DNA of 64,000 bases, taken from Streptomyces guryensis. Its GTDB lineage: Bacteria > Actinomycetota > Actinomycetes > Streptomycetales > Streptomycetaceae. Below are positions 42,395 to 51,731 of the stretch, one piece after another; position 1 is the first letter of the stretch, and each line of letters starts with the position of its first letter. The notes beneath the pieces were generated by a model. The model was not told the DNA's origin. It made no database searches and was given only the letters and a program-made list of their open reading frames with translations. The DNA lies in contig NZ_JAJSBI010000008.1 of the NCBI RefSeq assembly GCF_021261325.1, positions 248,001-312,000 of the forward strand, written 5' to 3'. The position numbers were made by a program, and so were the translations under genes.

Positions 42395-43396
42395 TCAGTA
42401 GCCCCAGCCCCAGCGCACCTGGGTGACTCCGGAAGCGTTGTTGTTGGCCAGAGTGCTGCCGTTGATCCGTTCCATCGAGTACGTGTCCCCGTCTCTCAGG
42501 CCGGGCCAGTAGACACTTCCGATGCCCTGGGCTCGCGCCGTGTCTGTGACCGCGGCGAGGTAGGACTGGTACTGGGCCCCGTCGTGGTTCGACAGGTAGT
42601 CGATGCCGGTGGTCATGGGGGCGCCGAACTCGTCGATGACGGTCCGGCTCGCATAGCTTCCGATGCGCCCGCTGAGGTCGGACTGCCACTGCGACTCCTG
42701 GGTGTAGCTGTTCCAGTAGCCGTAGTAGTGCAGGGACAGCAGGGTGCCGTTCAGAGCGGAAGCGGCCCCGACGCCGGTGACATGGTCGTTGTAACCCGTG
42801 CCGCTGATGACGACCCGCCCCTTGGGGACACTGGAGAACTTCGAGAGCCAGGACGAGCAGAGGGAGATCCAGTCGCTCTGCGAGTAGCCGTAAGGCTCGT
42901 TCAGCGGCTCGAAGTACACATTGCTGTTGCCGCCGTACGCACCGATCACGGTGGACCACATCGAGTACCAGGCGGACTGGTCCGTGACCTTTCCGACGGA
43001 ACTGCTCTCCGTCCACGCACTGACGATCACCTTCATGCCGTCCCCGAGCGCCGCGTCGATCGCTCCGCGGTAGGCACTCCACCAGGACGAACTGACGCTC
43101 GGCGGATTGATCGGCAGACGCACGGTGTTGGCGCCGAGGTTGGACTGGAAGGCCTTGATGTAGCTGTCTGCGACCGAATGGACCTGCGCGTAGCTGTCGG
43201 AGGCCGTCAGGCCGCTCGGAATGACCCAGCCGGACTGGTAGTTGTCCCGCGCGTCCGCCCAGTTGACTCCCTTGAACTGGTTGGTCGCGGCTGCGGCCGG
43301 CTGCGCGAGGGCGACGGTGAGAAACGGGGCCGCGCCCATGACGACGACCACGAGGAACTGCGTCAGCGCTGCTCTGACCCTGGCTCGAACGGACAT
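42395..43396 (-). CDS. secreted GH5-family glycosidase (cellulase/mannanase-like)
   Basis: 333 residues. Signal peptide of about 36 residues (VVVVMGAAPFLTVALAQPAAAA). The catalytic acid/base is in FEPLNEPYGYS near residue 167, and the nucleophile in TVIDEFGAPM near 253, the GH5 pair. HYYGYWN gives the conserved His/Tyr. No carbohydrate-binding module. Strong GGAAGGGG ribosome site. It is the far downstream gene of a run of polysaccharide genes on the same strand, but a 430-bp gap separates it from the next, so it probably has its own promoter. Exact substrate (beta-glucan, mannan or xyloglucan) undecided. Confidence 0.88.
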   Translation of the reverse strand: MSVRARVRAALTQFLVVVVMGAAPFLTVALAQPAAAATNQFKGVNWADARDNYQSGWVIPSGLTASDSYAQVHSVADSYIKAFQSNLGANTVRLPINPPSVSSSWWSAYRGAIDAALGDGMKVIVSAWTESSSVGKVTDQSAWYSMWSTVIGAYGGNSNVYFEPLNEPYGYSQSDWISLCSSWLSKFSSVPKGRVVISGTGYNDHVTGVGAASALNGTLLSLHYYGYWNSYTQESQWQSDLSGRIGSYASRTVIDEFGAPMTTGIDYLSNHDGAQYQSYLAAVTDTARAQGIGSVYWPGLRDGDTYSMERINGSTLANNNASGVTQVRWGWGY

Positions 43397-43600
43397 GTGT
43401 GCCCCTTCCGCACGCGCTTCAGATGGTGCCCTGTGGGGGGTATTGTTTATTCCTGCGCGGCGCTGTGGGTAATAGTTGGAGCCGCCTGTAAGCGTGTCAA
43501 GACTCCTGACGGAATTTCACAACCCTCACTCAGGGTTGGCGGGTGACGCAGCCCAGCAGGATCCCCGACGCGCAGTGGGTCCCCCAATAACGGCCAGGCG

Positions 43601-43703
43601 GCGACAGCAGGCCGGCCCACCGCAGAGCGCGCAGACCGCCCTCGTCCCGAGCTCGCCGCCACCGCTGCACCGACCGGACGCTGACCCGTAACTCCTTCGC
43701 CCC
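43601..43703 (-). pseudogene. IS630-type transposase helix-turn-helix scrap
   Basis: About 34 codons reading GAKELRVSVRSVQRWRRARD and EGGLRALRWAGLLSPPGR match the winged helix-turn-helix start of IS630-like transposases. Nothing else of the element remains. It sits in the 435-bp gap between the GH5 gene and the large hydrolase gene, where no other feature is seen. Confidence 0.45.
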
Positions 43704-43831
43704 GACGGATCCGGAGTTCCCCGTGAGAGGGCCACGACCGTGTGTCGTGGCCCTCTCGCGTGCCCCGCAGGGCGGTGGGGACTGTGTTTTCTGCCGGCGG
43801 AGCCGGGAAACCGGGCGGGATTCGCTGCTGG

Positions 43832-46800
43832 TCAGTCCTTTCCGGTGAGCCTCCAGATCTGGTTCTTCTTGGTGGTCAGGGTGCTGCCGGTGTCGCAGGT
43901 CCACTGGTGGATGAGGGCGCCGGGTGCGGTGGAGATGGTGCTGACGTCGACGCACTTGCCGCTGTGCACGGCGACGAGCTGGTAGTCGTGGCTGTTGCCG
44001 AGCGCGGTCACCGCCTGCAGCTTGTACCGCTGGTTGTTGCCGTCATTGCAGGTCCACTGCTGGACGGCCGCGCCATCGGCCGTGGAGAGCTGGTTGACGT
44101 CCAGGCATTTGCCGCTGGAGTGATTGACGACGGTGTAGGTGTCGGTCGTACCGGCGACGGGGTGGAAGTCGAAGATCTGTTCCTGGCCGCTGCCGCAGGT
44201 GTTCTGCTGGTACTGGGTGCCGTTGGCGGTGGACTGGGAGGGGTCTTCGAGGCAGAGCCCGCTGTGCTGGGCGACGGCCGTGGAGGAGAAGCCGGACGAT
44301 GCGCCGATGTGCAGGCTCGCGGGTGCGAAGGAGACCTGGTCGAGGTGGGGCGCCGAGCTGGAGCGCATGGGCTGTCCGATGTCGCTGCCGCCGCCGGAGT
44401 AGACGACACCGATGGTGGTGCCGTCCCAGTTGTAGAGCTGGGAGGCGGTGAACTTGACGGTGTTGGCGCCCTTGGTGAGCGTCACGGGCACGGTGTAGTC
44501 GTTGAACTGGTTCCAGTGCAGGGTGCTGGCGAAGTTGACGCGGGTGGCGGTGCCGCCGTTGACGCTGACGTCGGCGTGCTCGGCGTACAGGTCGGGGTTG
44601 TAGTGGTTGGAGGGCAGTTCCTCGGCGTTGGCGTAGCGCATGGTCATGGCGTAGGTGCCGGCCGCGGGCGCGTTGACGTTGAGGGTGAGGGAGTTGGCGG
44701 TTCCGTCGCCGATGCCCTTGACGACACCGCCGTTGGCCTGGCTGTAGGTGTTGTCCACGGCCGCGGTGCCGGTGAGGGTGCCGTCCTCGGCCTGGTACGT
44801 CACGACGTTGCCGGTGGTGACGGCGGAGGTCGCGCTGAACGGCGTGACGGCCAGGTCGTCCAGGGCGAGGGTGCCACTGGTGCCGGTCACCTTGACCTTG
44901 TTGATGCCGCTGTTGAGGAAGACCCGGTTGGTGGAGGTGGACCAGGCACCGGTCGTCGCGCCGGAGAGGGTCTGGTCGTTGACGGTCTTGCCGTTGACGG
45001 TGAGGGCGGCCTGGCCGGTGTTGCGGAACCGGGCGGTCAGGTCGGCGTATCCGTCCCGTGCGGAGTAGACCCAGAACGTCGCGGACTTGCCGGAGGTGAG
45101 GTTCACCGCGCCGGCGCCGGACTGGCCCTGGGAGGTGTAGGTGGCGGTGCCGCTGTCGGACAGGTTGGCCTGCTCGGCCTCGTAGAGCGTGGTTCCCTGG
45201 ACCGCGGCGTCCTTGTAGTGGAGGTCGATCTTGTCGATGAGGGCGTCACCGGTGGTCTTCGCGCCGTTGTCGCCGGTGGTGGCCAGGCTGATGGTGTGGC
45301 TGCCCGCGGTGAGGTGCACGGTGGTGTCGCTGTGCCCCCACACCACCCACTGGAAGCCCACGGGTATGTCGATCCTGGTCGAGGCGCCGCCGTCGACCCG
45401 CGCGTACACGTCCGTCGGGCCCTTGACGTCGGCGTCCTTGGCGTAGCTGTTGCCGAACACCGACAGGTCGTAGTCGCCGGTGGTGGGGACGGAGACGGGG
45501 AAGGAGATCACTGTGGTGGAGCCGGTGCGCAGACCTCCGACGTCCTTGGTGCCGGAGGTGGCGAACTTTGCGATGCTGCCGGTGGTGCCCTCGGTGTTGA
45601 TGTTGTAGCCGGTGCCGCTGAGCGTGGCGTTCTCGGCTTCGTACGTACCCGTCCAGGTGCTGTCGGAGGCGGTGGTGCTGCCGGTGCCGCCCGGGGAGAC
45701 GATCACCTCGTACGCGGACATCGCGTCGAGGGTGATGGGCACGGTGATCGAACCGTCGGAGCCCACGGCGACGTCGGCGTCGGAGAGCCGGGCCGGGGTG
45801 GCCGCCGAGCCGATGTAGCCGCTGTAGCGGTCCTGGAAGACGCTCACGTGCACGGTGCTGCCGAAGACCGCGGGGTCGATGTTCTTGACGACCGTGTCGG
45901 AGGCGCCGCTGGTGCCGCCGCCGGCGAGGATGACGCGGGCCTGCTTCTTGGCCGTGTCCAGGCTCGCCAGGCCCTGGAGGGTGTACGCGGCGTTGGCCCC
46001 GGTGCTGGTGACCTTGACGGTGTCGCCGCTCATGGAGCTGTACCAGTTGTACAGCCACCACTGGGCGTTGGGGATGTTCTGGGCGGCGGCGGAGTCGCCC
46101 AGGTTGCCGTTGATGTTCCAGTACGGCAGGTTGCCGTCGACCTTCTCGTCCTCGATGCCCGCGATCCACTGGACCATCTGGCCGGGGTCGGTCAGGTGGT
46201 AACGGTGGGCGTACTCATTGAGGTTGACGGGGATCGGGGAGGTGATCCCAGCGGCGGTCTCCACCGCGCGGTAGGCGTCGACGGTGCTGCGGACGCCCGC
46301 CGGACTGCCCAGGGTGTGCCAGGTCACCACGTCGGGCAGGCAGTTGTTGGCCTTGCAGAACTTGAGGAAGCCACTGAGGGAGAAGTCGGTGTAGCCGGCG
46401 AGGTTGGGCCCTGCCAGCCGTGCCGCGGGCCAGATGCCCTTGATGAAGTTGTAGGTCTGGAGCCACTCGGCGTTGAAGTTGGCCAGCGCGGTCGCGTTGG
46501 TGCCCATGCCCTTGAACCAGTTCAGGTCGGGCTCGTTGTAGGGGATGAAGACGATATGGCTCGCGTACGGGCTGGCCATCGCCTGCTCGACCTGCGTCTT
46601 CATGGTCGCCTGGTAGGCCGAGTAGCTGGTCCGTTCGTAGTTGGCGCGGTACACGTCCGTCATGTAGATGAACTCGTCCCCGCCGCCGCTGTCGGCGAAG
46701 GGCTTGGCGATCTCCAGGGCGTCCGAGCCGGGGTGCTGCTGGCCGTCCTGGTACTTGGTGTTGGTTGTCTTGAGCCCCATCCCCTCGATGAGGTTGTTGG

Positions 46801-47026
46801 TCGGCACGTCCTGGCCGTACAGGCCGTACAGCGCCCCGGAGGCGCCGCCGCGGAAGGCTCCGGTGCTGGTGCCCAGGTCGACGGTGAGGGTGGGATTGGC
46901 GGCGGAGGCCGGCGTTGCCGCCATCGTGGTGACACCGGCCGCCACGACGGTCAGCGGGAGGAGCGTCCTGGTGATGCCGTGCAGAAGGCGTCTGGCGGCC
47001 GAGCGTCTTTGCCCGATTCGTGCCAT
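43832..47026 (-). CDS. large secreted hydrolase: GH39-like catalytic domain, three CBM6-like modules, ricin lectin
   Basis: 1064 residues. Signal peptide 1-43 (ending ATPASAA). The catalytic domain, about 45-450, is a clan-A TIM barrel: IPYNEPDLNW near 163 (acid/base Glu) and NLNEYAHRY near 268 (possible nucleophile). Three beta-sandwich modules start at TYEAENATL (about 475), LYEAEQANL (about 625) and TYQAEDGTL (about 735), the CBM6/35 signature. A ricin-type trefoil from about 925 has repeated CLDV and QxW (HSGKCVDVS, IHQWTCD, NQIWRL). It should bind and cut a plant or microbial polysaccharide outside the cell. AAGGGACG ribosome site. The exact GH family is not certain. Confidence 0.82.
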   Translation of the reverse strand: MARIGQRRSAARRLLHGITRTLLPLTVVAAGVTTMAATPASAANPTLTVDLGTSTGAFRGGASGALYGLYGQDVPTNNLIEGMGLKTTNTKYQDGQQHPGSDALEIAKPFADSGGGDEFIYMTDVYRANYERTSYSAYQATMKTQVEQAMASPYASHIVFIPYNEPDLNWFKGMGTNATALANFNAEWLQTYNFIKGIWPAARLAGPNLAGYTDFSLSGFLKFCKANNCLPDVVTWHTLGSPAGVRSTVDAYRAVETAAGITSPIPVNLNEYAHRYHLTDPGQMVQWIAGIEDEKVDGNLPYWNINGNLGDSAAAQNIPNAQWWLYNWYSSMSGDTVKVTSTGANAAYTLQGLASLDTAKKQARVILAGGGTSGASDTVVKNIDPAVFGSTVHVSVFQDRYSGYIGSAATPARLSDADVAVGSDGSITVPITLDAMSAYEVIVSPGGTGSTTASDSTWTGTYEAENATLSGTGYNINTEGTTGSIAKFATSGTKDVGGLRTGSTTVISFPVSVPTTGDYDLSVFGNSYAKDADVKGPTDVYARVDGGASTRIDIPVGFQWVVWGHSDTTVHLTAGSHTISLATTGDNGAKTTGDALIDKIDLHYKDAAVQGTTLYEAEQANLSDSGTATYTSQGQSGAGAVNLTSGKSATFWVYSARDGYADLTARFRNTGQAALTVNGKTVNDQTLSGATTGAWSTSTNRVFLNSGINKVKVTGTSGTLALDDLAVTPFSATSAVTTGNVVTYQAEDGTLTGTAAVDNTYSQANGGVVKGIGDGTANSLTLNVNAPAAGTYAMTMRYANAEELPSNHYNPDLYAEHADVSVNGGTATRVNFASTLHWNQFNDYTVPVTLTKGANTVKFTASQLYNWDGTTIGVVYSGGGSDIGQPMRSSSAPHLDQVSFAPASLHIGASSGFSSTAVAQHSGLCLEDPSQSTANGTQYQQNTCGSGQEQIFDFHPVAGTTDTYTVVNHSSGKCLDVNQLSTADGAAVQQWTCNDGNNQRYKLQAVTALGNSHDYQLVAVHSGKCVDVSTISTAPGALIHQWTCDTGSTLTTKKNQIWRLTGKD

Positions 47027-47141
47027 GTTCGTGCGTCCCTTCAGGGATGGGGCTGATTACTGCTGCGCCGGCCCCCGTGCCGGACGTGTGGGTGTGTTGC
47101 CGCTGGCGGTTCAGGTTGTTCTCGGCGAGGCGAGGGACAGG

Positions 47142-48986
47142 TCAGGCCTTGCCCATGAGGCGCCAGATCTGGTTCTTCTTGGTGCTCAGGGCGCTCGCGG
47201 GGTCACAGGTCCACTGGTGGATCTTGGCTCCGGCCGTCTTCGAGACATCGCTGACGTCGACGCACTTGCCGCTGTGGACCGCGACCAGCTGGTAGTCCTG
47301 GCTGATGCCGAGCGCGGTGACCGGGTTGAGGGTGAACATCTGGTTGGCGGCGCCGTTGCAGGTGTACTGGATGACGGCGGCGCCGTCGGCGGTGGAAGCG
47401 CTCGCGACGTCCAGGCACTTACCGCTGTGCTCGTTCACGACGGTGTAGGTGTTCGCCCGGCCGGCGACCGGCTTGAAATCGAGCATCTGCTGGTCACCGC
47501 CCTCGCAGTAGTACTGCTGGTACTGGGTGCCGTTGGCGGTGCTGAGGTTGGTGTCGTCCAGGCACTGCAAGCTGTTCTCGCCGAGGGCGACCGTGGAGAT
47601 GGTGGTGTCGGAGGGCGGCAGGAGGGTGATGGTGTAGCCGTCCGTGGCGTTGGTGTAGGGCAGGGTCACCGAGGCGGCGTTGTTGCCGACGGTCAGGTTG
47701 GTGTCGGAGATGGTGGTGGGTCCGGCGACGCCGTTGCCGTTGGGGATGCGCTGGACGACGGCACGCACCTGGCCGTTCTCCACGACCGAGGTGGTGTCGA
47801 GCCGGTTGAGGTTGACGGTGACGTTGCCGGTGTTGCCGTTGCTGCCGATGAGGATCTTGGCGTTCTTGGCGGTGTTGTCCTTGGTGGCGAAGCCGTCGGT
47901 GCTGGTGCCGGGGACGAGGTTGACGACGTTGCCCGTCTGGGAGCCGTAGTAGCGGTACATGAACCACTCGCCGCGCGGCAGGTACTGGCCGGAGCTGTTC
48001 TTGGTGAGCAGGTTGGCCTCGTAGTCGTGCAGGGCGGTGCCCGACGCCCAGTTGCCGCGCAGGCCGTCGACGCCGGCCCGCTCCAGGCGGCTGATGTACC
48101 AGGCGCCGCCGCCGGGGCTCTGCATGGTCTTCTTGGCGTATTCGTTGATCTGGTACGGCCGGGTGTTGGTGAGGCCGTAGGTGGCGAGCAGGCTGTCCAT
48201 GGCCGCGGCGTCGGCGACGGGGTCACCGTCCTCCGCGTGCCAGCTCCAGATGTCGGGGACGGCGTTGTTGGCCTTGACGTAGGGCATGAACGCCTGCCAC
48301 CACGTGTTGTTCTCGGGGTTCTGGGAGTAGCTGGGGCCGACGATGAGCTGGCCGGGGAAGTTGGCGCGGACCGCAGCGTAGAAGCGGGACCACATCTGGA
48401 GGTACTGGCTCTCCGGCCGCGGCCAGAAGCCCTGGCCGTTGGGCTCGTTCCACAGGTCCCACTGGACGGTCATGTTGCTGGCTTTGACGTCGGAGAAGAG
48501 CTGGTTGACGAAGGCGTCGAACTTAGTCCAGTCGCCGTTGTCACCGGGGAAGGCTTGGCTGGTGGTGCTGTCGGCGCCCCACAGGTCGTGGGGGAGGAGG
48601 ATGAAGGTGCCGCCGAGAGCCTTGGTGCGCTTGTACTGGGCGAGGGTGGCGTTCCAGCGGGTCTGGTAGGCGGCGAGACTGGTGCCGTAGCCGCCGCTGT
48701 TGAGCTGGGCGCCGCCGGCCCGCTCGAACTTCCACTTGATGTCCTTGAAGAAGTGGTCCTGCGGCAGTGAGCCGTCGGGGGTCATCCCGTACAGGGTGCC
48801 CGAGGCGCGGTAGGTGGGGGCGCCTCCGGCGGTGGCGAAGTCGACGGTGACGCCGGTGTCCGCGGCCTGCGACGGACCGGCGGGCACCAGGGTCGTGGCC
48901 AGCGCGGCCAGGAGGACGGCTGTGGACGAGGCCGCTCGGCGTCCGGTGCGAGTAGCGGGTCTGGGGAGTCTCCTGGGCGATTTCAT
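47142..48986 (-). CDS. secreted GH39-like hydrolase with ricin-type lectin domain
   Basis: 614 residues. Signal peptide of about 42 residues (TTLVPAGPSQAA). The catalytic barrel has QWDLWNEPNGQGFW near residue 180 (acid/base) and QINEYAKK near 280 (nucleophile candidate), the arrangement of GH39 xylosidase-like enzymes. A beta-sandwich follows (VTVNLNRLDTTSVVENGQ), and from about 480 a ricin trefoil very similar to that of the neighbouring 1064-residue enzyme (YQLVAVHSGKCVDVS; KIHQWTCD; KKNQIWRLMGK). The two genes are co-directional, 115 bp apart, probably co-transcribed, and look like paralogues that diverged in their middle parts. Confidence 0.84.
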   Translation of the reverse strand: MKSPRRLPRPATRTGRRAASSTAVLLAALATTLVPAGPSQAADTGVTVDFATAGGAPTYRASGTLYGMTPDGSLPQDHFFKDIKWKFERAGGAQLNSGGYGTSLAAYQTRWNATLAQYKRTKALGGTFILLPHDLWGADSTTSQAFPGDNGDWTKFDAFVNQLFSDVKASNMTVQWDLWNEPNGQGFWPRPESQYLQMWSRFYAAVRANFPGQLIVGPSYSQNPENNTWWQAFMPYVKANNAVPDIWSWHAEDGDPVADAAAMDSLLATYGLTNTRPYQINEYAKKTMQSPGGGAWYISRLERAGVDGLRGNWASGTALHDYEANLLTKNSSGQYLPRGEWFMYRYYGSQTGNVVNLVPGTSTDGFATKDNTAKNAKILIGSNGNTGNVTVNLNRLDTTSVVENGQVRAVVQRIPNGNGVAGPTTISDTNLTVGNNAASVTLPYTNATDGYTITLLPPSDTTISTVALGENSLQCLDDTNLSTANGTQYQQYYCEGGDQQMLDFKPVAGRANTYTVVNEHSGKCLDVASASTADGAAVIQYTCNGAANQMFTLNPVTALGISQDYQLVAVHSGKCVDVSDVSKTAGAKIHQWTCDPASALSTKKNQIWRLMGKA

Positions 48987-49056
48987 GGTGCGGCTCCTGC
49001 GTGAGCGGGGACGGGTTCCCGGGTCCGGAATTTCGGGGCTGTGGGGAGATGGGCGG

Positions 49057-50793
49057 TCAGCGGCTGTCTCTGTGGGCGTGTGCTTCGGCGAGCAGCAGGT
49101 AGCTGCTGGCGGTCCAGGTGTAGGCGCGGTCGCGTAGTCCCTGGCCGGTGAGGGCGTCGAAGTTCTCGGCGAAGCCCGAGGTTTCGCACAGGGCGCGGAA
49201 GCGGGCGCTGATCTCGCCCGCGAGGTGTTCGTGTCCGGCGCGGCGCAGGCCGTCCTCGATGAGGACGGTGGTGGGGGCCCAGATCGGGCCGCGCCAGTAG
49301 CCGTCGGGTTCGTAGTGCGGTGAGGCGGGGTGTTCGGTCGCCAGGCCGAACGCGGTGAGGTGGGCTTCGATCTGTTCGGCGAGCCGGTCGCTGACCTTGT
49401 CGGGCAGGCGGGCGCCCAGCACGATCGGCATCAGGTTCAGCAGGCTCGCGCTCGTCGAGAGGGCTCCGCCGTGGGCCGGGCGGCTCAGGAACCGTTCGCC
49501 GTCCCACAGTTCGTCCAGCAGGGCCACCTGGAGGGCGTCGGCCTGCTCGGTGCGGTGGCGGGCGTCGTCCTCGAAGCCCAGTTCGCCGGCCAGCCGGGCC
49601 AGTTCGTCGAGCTGGAGGATCAGCACGGCGGTGAGGTCGGCGGTGACGGCCAGGCGTGCCGGGTCGAAGGTGGTGGCGTTGTCCCAGCCGCTGTCGTTGC
49701 CGTGCTGGTAGTGCGGCAGGGCGGTGCCGGGTGCGCGCCGCGCGGTGAGCCAGAAGTCGGTCCAGCGGGTCAGTCTGTCGTACGCCTCGGTCAGTTGCGC
49801 GGGAGTGAGCGGTTCGGGGAGCCGTCGGCGCAGGTGGCCGAAGGCCCAGCCGTGGATGGGTGGTTTGACGAAGTTGTAGAGGGCCTCGGAGTGGGTGACG
49901 GAGTCGGGCAGCGCGCCGGTCTCGTCCTGGTGGTCGAAGGGGAGCGAGAACTGGTCCCACGCGAGGTCGGGGCGACCGGGGGCCAGGGCGAGGGCGTTGA
50001 AGCAGTGGTCCCAGCTCCACACCTTGTCCATCCAGTGCTTGGACATCAGCACCGCGGGCCGGGTGATCAGACCTGCCGGGCGTACGGTCGCCGACCACAC
50101 CACATAGGCGGCGAGTTCGGCGGCCGGGGTGCCGTACGAGCGCCACGGAGCGACCTTGTCGACGAACTCGGCGAACGACTGCCGCGCGGCCTCCATGACC
50201 TCGCCGAACGCCGCCGACGAGCGGTAGGGCCGGCGAGCGCTGTCGATTTCCTCGACCGCGACCTCCCATGAGCCGTCGGCCCCTGAGGTGACCGTGAGAC
50301 CGCGTTCCCCGGCGCCCAGGGCCTGGGAACCGGACACGTCGGCGACCGTGCCGGACAGTACGGTGATCCGGTAGCGGCGGCCGGTCTCGTAGGAGGTGAA
50401 CATGTGCGCGTCGGCCACCGGGTCGCGGTAGAAGTAGGTCCCGCTGAACGGGGTCAGGACAGGTGCCGCCGAGCTGATACCGAACCCGAGACCGGTGCCG
50501 TGTATGCGTACGGTGTCCGGCGACTCGTAGGCGAGGTCGACGCGCCCGTCCGCGCCGGTCCAGCTGAGCAGGCCCGGTGTGGCCTGGACGCTGGTCTCCG
50601 CCCGCTCGCCCGTCGCCGCGTCGAGCGGGACGAGGCGCAGGACGGCGTGCATGCCGTTCTGGTGTGAGACGAGATGCAGGTCCTCGGCGCGCGTCTGCTC
50701 CGTCAGCACGGGAGAGATACCGAACCAGGATCCGTGCGTGCTGAAGGGGATGTCGTGGATGGAGAAGGCCGGGCCGGGCGGGTCGGCGGTCAT
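49057..50793 (-). CDS. cytoplasmic GH63-like (alpha/alpha)6-barrel glycosidase
   Basis: 578 residues, no signal peptide. C-terminal two thirds is a six-hairpin barrel: KVWSWDHCFNALALA, GALPDSVTHSEALYNF, HGNDSGWDNATTF (general acid Asp candidate) and YEPDGYWRGPIWAPTTVLIEDGL, as in GH63, mannosylglycerate or glucosylglycerate hydrolases and trehalase-like enzymes. The N-terminal beta-sandwich is typical. The gene follows two ABC permease genes by 95 bp on the same strand and presumably cleaves the imported sugar. The start is the ATG of MTADPPG; a longer frame exists without coding character. Confidence 0.82.
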   Translation of the reverse strand: MTADPPGPAFSIHDIPFSTHGSWFGISPVLTEQTRAEDLHLVSHQNGMHAVLRLVPLDAATGERAETSVQATPGLLSWTGADGRVDLAYESPDTVRIHGTGLGFGISSAAPVLTPFSGTYFYRDPVADAHMFTSYETGRRYRITVLSGTVADVSGSQALGAGERGLTVTSGADGSWEVAVEEIDSARRPYRSSAAFGEVMEAARQSFAEFVDKVAPWRSYGTPAAELAAYVVWSATVRPAGLITRPAVLMSKHWMDKVWSWDHCFNALALAPGRPDLAWDQFSLPFDHQDETGALPDSVTHSEALYNFVKPPIHGWAFGHLRRRLPEPLTPAQLTEAYDRLTRWTDFWLTARRAPGTALPHYQHGNDSGWDNATTFDPARLAVTADLTAVLILQLDELARLAGELGFEDDARHRTEQADALQVALLDELWDGERFLSRPAHGGALSTSASLLNLMPIVLGARLPDKVSDRLAEQIEAHLTAFGLATEHPASPHYEPDGYWRGPIWAPTTVLIEDGLRRAGHEHLAGEISARFRALCETSGFAENFDALTGQGLRDRAYTWTASSYLLLAEAHAHRDSR

Positions 50794-50888
50794 GGCGTCG
50801 GTACTCGTTTCTGAGCGGGGGGGTCTGCCGGGCGGGCGGCGGGGCTCGGGCGTCGGCTCGTGGCAGGCCCTTGTGCGGGAGGTCGGTG

Positions 50889-51731
50889 TCAGTCCTTGAC
50901 GGCTCCGGCGGTCACGCCGGCGGCGACGTAGCGCTGGGCGAGGACGAGGATGACCGTGGCGGGCAGGGAGGCCACGACGGCGGTGGCCATGATGGCGTTC
51001 CACTGCTGGTTGTTGTTGCCGATGTAGTGGTAGATGCCGAGGGTGATCGGCTCATGGGCGCCGCCGTTGGCGAGGGTGCTGGCGAAGACGAAGTCGGACC
51101 AGGACCACAGGAACGCGAACAGCGACACCGTGACGACCGAGTTCCGGCTCATCGGCAGGACGATCGACCAGAAGGTGCGCAGGGCCCTTGCTCCGTCCAT
51201 CTGCGCGGCCTGGATCAGCTCGCCCGGGATGCCGGACATGAACGCCGTGAAGATCAGGACCGCGAAGGGGACGGCGAGGGTCGAGTCGGCGACGATCAGG
51301 CCGGGGACGGACTGGAGCAGCCCGAGCTGGAGGTAGATGGCGTAGAAGCCCATCGCCATGATGATGCCGGGGACCATCTGGGCGACCAGGAGGAGGAAGC
51401 CGAGCACGCCCCCGCCGCGTGGGCGGAGTTTCGCCAGCGCGTAACCGGCGGGCGCCGCCAGCGCCACCGTCAGTACGACGGTGCCCAGGCCGATGACCAG
51501 GCTCGTGCCGAGGTAGGGCAACTGCTCGTCCAGGACGGCGCGGTAGCCCTCGAACGTGCCGTGGGTGGGGAACAGGTCGGGCGGGGACTTGCGCATGTCC
51601 TGGTCGCGGGTGAAGGACACATTCAGCATCCAGTAGACCGGGAAGAGCATGACCGCGGTGAGCAGGACGCCGAGGCTCGTCTTCACCCACGCGGCGTTGC
51701 GGCGCTTCGGGATCGTTGGTGCGTGCGTCAT
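50889..51731 (-). CDS. ABC sugar permease, MalG-type
   Basis: 280 residues with six helices. The EAA loop reads ELIQAAQMDGARALRTFWSIVLPMSR (E-x-x-A-A-x-x-D-G-A), the contact site for the ATPase. The N terminus RRNAAWVKTSLGVLLTAVMLFPVYWML is typical for CUT1 inner-membrane subunits. The ATG overlaps the stop of the MalF-type gene (ATGA). No ATPase gene accompanies it; Streptomyces CUT1 importers usually share MsiK encoded elsewhere. Confidence 0.92.
   Translation of the reverse strand: MTHAPTIPKRRNAAWVKTSLGVLLTAVMLFPVYWMLNVSFTRDQDMRKSPPDLFPTHGTFEGYRAVLDEQLPYLGTSLVIGLGTVVLTVALAAPAGYALAKLRPRGGGVLGFLLLVAQMVPGIIMAMGFYAIYLQLGLLQSVPGLIVADSTLAVPFAVLIFTAFMSGIPGELIQAAQMDGARALRTFWSIVLPMSRNSVVTVSLFAFLWSWSDFVFASTLANGGAHEPITLGIYHYIGNNNQQWNAIMATAVVASLPATVILVLAQRYVAAGVTAGAVKD

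Noticed and set aside
43742..47056. 1104-codon plus-strand open frame, Gly/Val rich
   Set aside because: Antisense shadow of the secreted hydrolase gene; composition is that of reversed GC-rich codons and there are no domains.
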